A stretch of DNA of 17,622 bases, taken from Spirochaetaceae bacterium (GTDB lineage: Bacteria; Spirochaetota; Spirochaetia; Treponematales; Breznakiellaceae). The DNA lies in assembly GCA_031290855.1 (NCBI GenBank), contig JAISLM010000030.1:1-17622 (forward strand). The letters run 5' to 3'. The first letter of the stretch is position 1, and every line of letters starts with the position of its first letter. Shown here one piece after another: positions 13,905 to 17,622 of this stretch. Made by a program: the position numbers and the translations under genes. Below the pieces are notes generated by a model. It had not been told where the DNA came from and did no database searches. It saw only the letters and a list, made by a program, of their open reading frames with translations.

Positions 13905-15313
13905 TGGTCATCATCCCCGTCCTAATCATCATAGTGATCGTCGTTGCCGTCGTGTTTGCTTCTTACCTGTTTGTCGCTACCGGAGGCGGTCCGAAACCGT
14001 ACAAGGCGTGGAAAAATCAGGATATAAAAACGGCGCTCAAGGAGGCCGAAAAATGCCTTGCCAAGAATCCGCACAACGCCGACGCGCTGGCTTTCATCGG
14101 CGACTACCAGTTCCAGAACGGCGACTGGGAAAACGCCTATAAAACCTACGAAACCCTGACTGAGATTCCGCTGCCGGGAGAGGAAATCGACGGGGCGCAG
14201 ATAAATCTCCGCGCCGCAATCTGCGCGACGAATTTGAATATGCTGGACGGCGCTTTCAAATATATAGTCGTGGCCCACTCCATGAGTCCGTCAAATTTCG
14301 AGATCACCTACAATATAGGGAATATCGAATTTCTGCGCAAAAACTATGAAAAAGCGGTGATGTACCTGCAACAGGCGTACTCGATGAATCCCGAATACGC
14401 GCCCGCCGTGCGCCTTTTGGGTCACGCCTACTTCAAACTGAAGCGGGTTAAAGAGGCGATGACGTACATCCGCAAATCTATCGAACTCGCGCCGAAAGAC
14501 AAAGAGACTCTGTTTACGCTAGCCGAATGCTATTTGGAGGCGGGGCAGAAGGAACAGTCCGAGCGGATATACGCCCATCTACGTCCCGACCCTGTTTGGG
14601 GCGCGGAAGCCTGCCTGCGTTCCGGGCTTATCAATGTTGAATACCACCAGGACGACAAGGCCATCGCGGACTTTGAAATCGGCATAAAACACAAGGATAT
14701 AAAGCCGGACATCGCTACCGAACTCCATTACCAGCTTGGATCGGCCTACCTGCGGGTACAGAAAATAGCGGAAGCGATTTCTCACCTGCAAATAGTGCAG
14801 CAGTCGATTCAGGGGTATAAAGACACCGATACGCTTGTGGCAAAGTACAAAGAGATGAACGCGAACAAGAATATGCAGATATTTATCATGGCGCCCGCCA
14901 GCGAGTTCATGGCGCTGTGCCGGAAGATCGTCCTTTCCTACTTTCCCAAGGCCAAGGTTAAAATCACGAAAACACAGATTACTTCAAACGACTGGGCCGA
15001 TATTGTCGCGGAGGTCGACACCCCCAAATGGTCGGATGTCGTGATGTTCCGCTTCATACGCACACAGGGCGCGATAGGCGAGATGGTGCTGCGCGATTTT
15101 CAGTCGCACCTGAAAGACGTAAAAGCCGGGAAAGGCATCTGTATGGGCGTGGGCGTGTTCAGCGACGAGGCCAAACGTTTTACCGAAACGCGCCTCATCG
15201 ACCTTATCGAAAAAGAGCGCGTCCTGCCGATACTGAAGTCCCTCGATTCGATTAAACAGCCGTCTACTCCGCCGCCCCCCGATCCTACCAGCCATTCCCT
15301 ACTGCCGATCTAA
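13904..15313 (+). CDS. Membrane-anchored TPR protein with Mrr-like C-terminal domain
   Basis: 469 residues. An N-terminal hydrophobic helix (about 2-25) acts as signal anchor. About six or seven TPR-like helical repeats follow (about 33-315). Clear ones include YNIGNIEFLRKNYEKAVMYL (136-155), VRLLGHAYFKLKRVKEAMTY and LGSAYLRVQKIAEAISHLQ. The C-terminal domain (about 330-445) runs EFMALCRKIVLSYFP, DWADIVAEV, GEMVLRDFQSHL, KAGKGICMGVGVFSDEAKRF and LIDLIEKERVLPIL. Its order resembles the Mrr-type restriction-nuclease fold, but the Q/E-x-K catalytic strand reads VMFRF, so it is probably not a nuclease. A proline-rich tail (453-460) ends it. TPRs suggest a protein-binding scaffold at the cytoplasmic membrane; topology is not certain. 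Similar TPR proteins exist in treponemes but the function is unknown. It stands alone and is probably leaderless. Confidence 0.8.
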   Translation: MVIIPVLIIIVIVVAVVFASYLFVATGGGPKPYKAWKNQDIKTALKEAEKCLAKNPHNADALAFIGDYQFQNGDWENAYKTYETLTEIPLPGEEIDGAQINLRAAICATNLNMLDGAFKYIVVAHSMSPSNFEITYNIGNIEFLRKNYEKAVMYLQQAYSMNPEYAPAVRLLGHAYFKLKRVKEAMTYIRKSIELAPKDKETLFTLAECYLEAGQKEQSERIYAHLRPDPVWGAEACLRSGLINVEYHQDDKAIADFEIGIKHKDIKPDIATELHYQLGSAYLRVQKIAEAISHLQIVQQSIQGYKDTDTLVAKYKEMNANKNMQIFIMAPASEFMALCRKIVLSYFPKAKVKITKTQITSNDWADIVAEVDTPKWSDVVMFRFIRTQGAIGEMVLRDFQSHLKDVKAGKGICMGVGVFSDEAKRFTETRLIDLIEKERVLPILKSLDSIKQPSTPPPPDPTSHSLLPI

Positions 15314-15406
15314 GCCCCTTCCCCGTAACGGCATCCCCGCGAAAGCGCGGAACAAACCCACCGGGCAATACCTGAAAGAGAGCGGCGTCACCCGGGCAGT
15401 GACGGG
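15314..15406. other. Convergent gap with two small hairpins
   Basis: CCGCG-AAAG-CGCGG (15337-15350) and CGTCAC...GTGACG (15386-15404) lie between the converging TPR and EIIC genes. Neither has a T-run, so a terminator role is only suggested by position. Confidence 0.35.
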
Positions 15407-16486
15407 CTAAAGGTCAAGCTTCAAATCGCCTTCCGCGATCCACCTTTTCTTTCTTAGCGGCGCGGCTATTAGCGGGGTCAGGATGGCGGGCAGGACAAAA
15501 CTTATCAGGAGGAGGCTGACCCAGTCGAAGGCGTTTATCGCGGCCCTTCTGCCATCCGCGACGCCGCTTACCCAGCCGGTGTACACGCCGATCTGCCCCA
15601 CAAGGCCGCAGGTGCCCATGCCGGAAGCTACGGCGGGACCGTCCATCCTCAACTGGAAAACGCAGGTCGCCAGGGGGCCGGTGATCGCCGCCGCCACGGT
15701 CGGAGGTATCCATATACGCGGGTTTCTTACGATGTTCGCCATTTGAAGCATCGAGGTACCGATCCCCTGGGCGAAGAGGCCTCCGAAGCGGTTTTCCCTA
15801 AAGCTCATCACGGCAAAACCGACCATCTGGGCGCAACATCCCGCCAGGGCCGCGCCGCCGGCAAGCCCGGTCAGCCCCAGAGCCGCACAGATCGCGGCGC
15901 TGCTTATCGGAAGCGTCAGTATCATGCCAGTGATCACCGACACCGCGATCCCCATCAGGAATGGCTGAAGCTCCGTCGCCCACATGATCGCCGTGCCGGT
16001 ATAACTTGCGGCGGCTCCTATGACGGGAGCGCATGACAGCGCGACCAGCACCCCGACGATAATCGTTACCATCGGGGTAACGATTATGTCGATCTTTGTT
16101 TCTTTGGATACTAGCTTGCCGGCCTCCGCCGCTATGATCGCGACAAAATAAACCGCCAGCGGCCCTCCCGACCCGCCCAGCGAGTTGGCCGCCTGCCCCA
16201 CCGCGATGAGGGAAAACAACACCAGAAACGGACTTTTCAGCGCGCAGCCTATCGCCACCGCCATCGACGCGCCGGTAGCCGACTTCGCAAAGTTCCCGAC
16301 CGTAACCAGAACGCCGATCCCCGCCTGCTCGCCCAGCGTCCCGATGATCGTCCCTGTCAGCAGCGACGCGAACAGACCCTGCGCCATCGCGCTCAGTGCG
16401 TCAATGCCGTAGCGCTTCCCGGAAAGTTGAACGTTTTTCCTGTCCAAAAAGTTCTTTATGCTTGCCGCAGTGCCTATAGCTTTCAT
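15407..16486 (-). CDS. PTS EIIC-like integral membrane protein (PTS_EIIC_2 type)
   Basis: 359 residues, strongly hydrophobic, roughly nine or ten membrane segments. It is rich in Gly/Ala with motifs such as GTIIGTLGEQAGI, GGSGGPLAVYFVAIIAAEAGK, GLAGGAALAGCCAQMVGFAV and GIGTSMLQMANIVRNPRIWI. These recall the EIIC-like membrane family annotated as PTS sugar transporter subunit IIC. No EIIA or EIIB gene or domain accompanies it, so phosphotransfer is unproven and the substrate is unknown. It could be a transporter that works without the PTS. It lies 58 bases downstream of ridA on the same strand and is probably co-transcribed. The start has AAGGCGGG a few bases upstream. Confidence 0.72.
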   Translation of the reverse strand: MKAIGTAASIKNFLDRKNVQLSGKRYGIDALSAMAQGLFASLLTGTIIGTLGEQAGIGVLVTVGNFAKSATGASMAVAIGCALKSPFLVLFSLIAVGQAANSLGGSGGPLAVYFVAIIAAEAGKLVSKETKIDIIVTPMVTIIVGVLVALSCAPVIGAAASYTGTAIMWATELQPFLMGIAVSVITGMILTLPISSAAICAALGLTGLAGGAALAGCCAQMVGFAVMSFRENRFGGLFAQGIGTSMLQMANIVRNPRIWIPPTVAAAITGPLATCVFQLRMDGPAVASGMGTCGLVGQIGVYTGWVSGVADGRRAAINAFDWVSLLLISFVLPAILTPLIAAPLRKKRWIAEGDLKLDL

Positions 16487-16544
16487 AAACCCGCCTTTTC
16501 AAAAACAAGATCCGTTTACGGTAGCGCCGGGCGGCGCTTTGGCC

Positions 16545-16916
16545 TCAAAGCTCCGCCACCGCCTCGATCTCCACCAGCACACTTCTGGGCAACTGCCTCA
16601 CGGCAATCGCCGAGCGGGCCGGCTTTCCGGGGAAATGTTTGGCGTACACCTCGTTGAAGGCCGCAAAGTCGTTCATGTCCGCAAGAAAGCAGGTCGTCTT
16701 GACAACCTTGTCGAGCGAGGAACCGGCGGCTTCCAGCACCGCCTTCAAGTTTGCTATCACCTGTTCGGCCTGTCCGCCAACGTCGCTTCCAAGCACCTCG
16801 CCGGTCTTGGGGTCGAGCGGTATCTGCCCGGACGTAAACACAAAATTACCCGAAACAAAACCCTGGGAATAGGGACCTATCGCCGCTGGAGATCCGTCTG
16901 TTTTAATTACTTTCAT
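16545..16916 (-). CDS. ridA: RidA family enamine/imine deaminase
   Basis: A 123-residue cytoplasmic RidA (YjgF/YER057c/UK114) protein, usual length. It hydrolyses reactive 2-aminoacrylate and other enamine/imine intermediates from PLP enzymes to ketoacids and ammonia. Motifs are AAIGPYSQG near the N-terminus, FTSGQIPLDPKTGEV, VVKTTCFLADMNDFAAFNEVY, PARSAIAVRQLP with the conserved substrate-binding Arg, and the C-terminal VLVEIEAVAEL. The ATG at 16916 has AAGGA about eight bases upstream. It is first in a probable two-gene unit with the EIIC-like protein, which might import or export a related metabolite. Confidence 0.93.
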   Translation of the reverse strand: MKVIKTDGSPAAIGPYSQGFVSGNFVFTSGQIPLDPKTGEVLGSDVGGQAEQVIANLKAVLEAAGSSLDKVVKTTCFLADMNDFAAFNEVYAKHFPGKPARSAIAVRQLPRSVLVEIEAVAEL

Positions 16917-17275
16917 AGATTTTCCTTAAACATATCCAACGTTAGACGCGGTAATTCCCGCCTTCAATAACGAAATCCAACATAAATCAGGGAGGAAATA
17001 GGTAGCCACCCCGCCTGAACGAAAAAATCTGTATACTGAGCTTTTCCCGGGAACCGGTTGGTTTTGAGAAAAGCCTCTACTGTGTTTTGTATAGAACCAT
17101 ACACAGGAATTACCTAAGTAAAAATGATACGCCAAAAAGTGAAAAAAGTATAGTCTCCGCATTGCCTAACAGTTATTCCAGCCGAAAAGGGGCGGTTGCC
17201 TGGAAACAAAATCCAGCCGAAATCAGGCTGCGGGGGTCTGATCTCCTCCTCTCCCTGACAGGGGGTGTTTCCAGT
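16917..17275. other. Gene-free stretch with repeats near a transposase remnant
   Basis: No convincing gene is seen. It holds an 11-base direct repeat TCCAGCCGAAA (17177-17187 and 17212-17222). A 9-base inverted repeat, CTGGAAACA (17200-17208) with TGTTTCCAG (17266-17274), lies next to the end of the integrase-like remnant. An imperfect palindrome CTGTGT...ACACAG sits near 17079-17105. These may be relics of insertion-sequence ends. The ridA promoter should lie in the left part, but no clear one is visible. Confidence 0.4.
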
Positions 17276-17462
17276 TTAGCCCTTTTCACGATTGAGCTTC
17301 AAGAGTTTTTCTGCCGCCCCGTTCAGCTTCCGGTTCAATTCAACCGGGTTGGGTTATACAAGGCCCGCCTCCGCAGCAGTTCGGCCTTGCATTCCTCTGA
17401 AATATCCGGCGATTCCGCCGCTATGTGGGCCGGAAGGGTGTTTCCGGTTCGGCTTCTTTACG
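17276..17462 (-). pseudogene. C-terminal remnant of an integrase-core transposase
   Basis: Three short frames join into one familiar C-terminus: RKEAEPETPFRP, then SPDISEECKAELLRRRALYN, then NPVELNRKLNGAAEKLLKLN and a stop at 17276-17278. The pattern (ETP, ESPD.SEE.K, LNPV.L.R, KLLKL) is that of the tail of IS3/IS481-like integrase-core transposases. Two frameshifts and the missing catalytic core make it a dead fragment. No matching upstream part is in the window; the Y1 transposase gene begins 51 bases beyond it. Confidence 0.5.
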
Positions 17463-17513
17463 TTTTTTCTCCGTATATTAAAGCAAACCCGGTTTAGTCC
17501 TCCATATATTTAC

Positions 17514-17622
17514 ATGAGACATTTAAGAATGCTGAAACAGGGCGTGTGGTACGAAATCAGTACCCGCGTCAACAACAGGGAACCCCTGTTCCGAGGGGGG
17601 CGGGCCCCGGCGCTGTTCGACC
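17514..17622 (+). CDS. Y1 (REP-associated/IS200-like) transposase, N-terminal part only
   Basis: The frame starts MRHLRMLKQGVWYEISTRVN, then NREPLFRGGRAPALFD, and continues past the window edge. This start is typical of the Y1_Tnp family (RAYT-type HUH nucleases), which bind and cut hairpins of small palindromic repeats. The catalytic HUH and Tyr motifs would lie beyond the edge and cannot be checked. No Shine-Dalgarno precedes the ATG at 17514; a second ATG at 17529 is possible. Partial: at least 36 residues. Confidence 0.6.
   Translation, partial: MRHLRMLKQGVWYEISTRVNNREPLFRGGRAPALFD

Noticed and set aside
13543..13932. A 129-codon minus-strand frame covering the hairpins before the TPR gene
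   Set aside because: It crosses two palindromic elements and the TPR promoter; the real transposase reading lies in another frame.
1..17622. CRISPR array, tRNA or rRNA genes, selenocysteine UGA codons
   Set aside because: No regularly spaced repeats, no cloverleaf or rRNA-like sequence was noticed, and no recognised gene contains an in-frame TGA.

Overview
The window looks like a stretch of chromosome from a strictly anaerobic, moderately GC-rich bacterium. The best match I can offer is a gut spirochaete of the Treponema type (termite or rumen lineages). This is inferred from the gene set: a sensor-type [FeFe] hydrogenase, a flavodiiron oxygen/NO reductase, a YedE-type selenium transporter and hexuronate catabolism genes, plus many mobile-element remnants. 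No rRNA, tRNA or marker gene is present to prove it.

Layout. Positions 1-429 hold a large inverted repeat and the 3' end (domain V) of a group II intron, followed by the leader of the first gene. Positions 430-7396 are a plus-strand cluster: D-mannonate oxidoreductase (uxuB), a four-domain flavodiiron protein, mannonate dehydratase (uxuA), and a hydrogenase-like sensor with ferredoxin, H-cluster, Fe-S, PAS and degenerate ATPase-like parts. The last three genes are separated by only 4 and 6 bases. UxuB and UxuA together convert fructuronate to 2-keto-3-deoxygluconate. The two redox proteins packed around uxuA suggest that sugar-acid use is co-expressed with oxygen defence and redox or H2 sensing.

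Positions 7630-8211 encode the nucleotide-pool cleaner RdgB, apparently from a leaderless mRNA. It faces a minus-strand pair of M20 peptidases (10778-8275) that overlap by ATGA, with a strong shared hairpin between the converging genes. Positions 10779-13903 are an accessory zone: a minus-strand terminator, a second decayed group II intron end, the lower-GC yedE gene with a near-consensus promoter, and a wrecked DDE transposase gene interrupted by a 104-bp hairpin-rich insertion. A related hairpin element lies at 13710-13834.

Positions 13904-15313 encode a membrane-anchored TPR protein with a C-terminal domain resembling a catalytically dead Mrr nuclease fold, also probably leaderless. Convergent to it are a PTS EIIC-like membrane protein and RidA (16916-15407, minus). 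The right end (16917-17622) holds the C-terminal wreck of an integrase-type transposase and the first 36 codons of a Y1 (REP-associated type) transposase that runs off the window.
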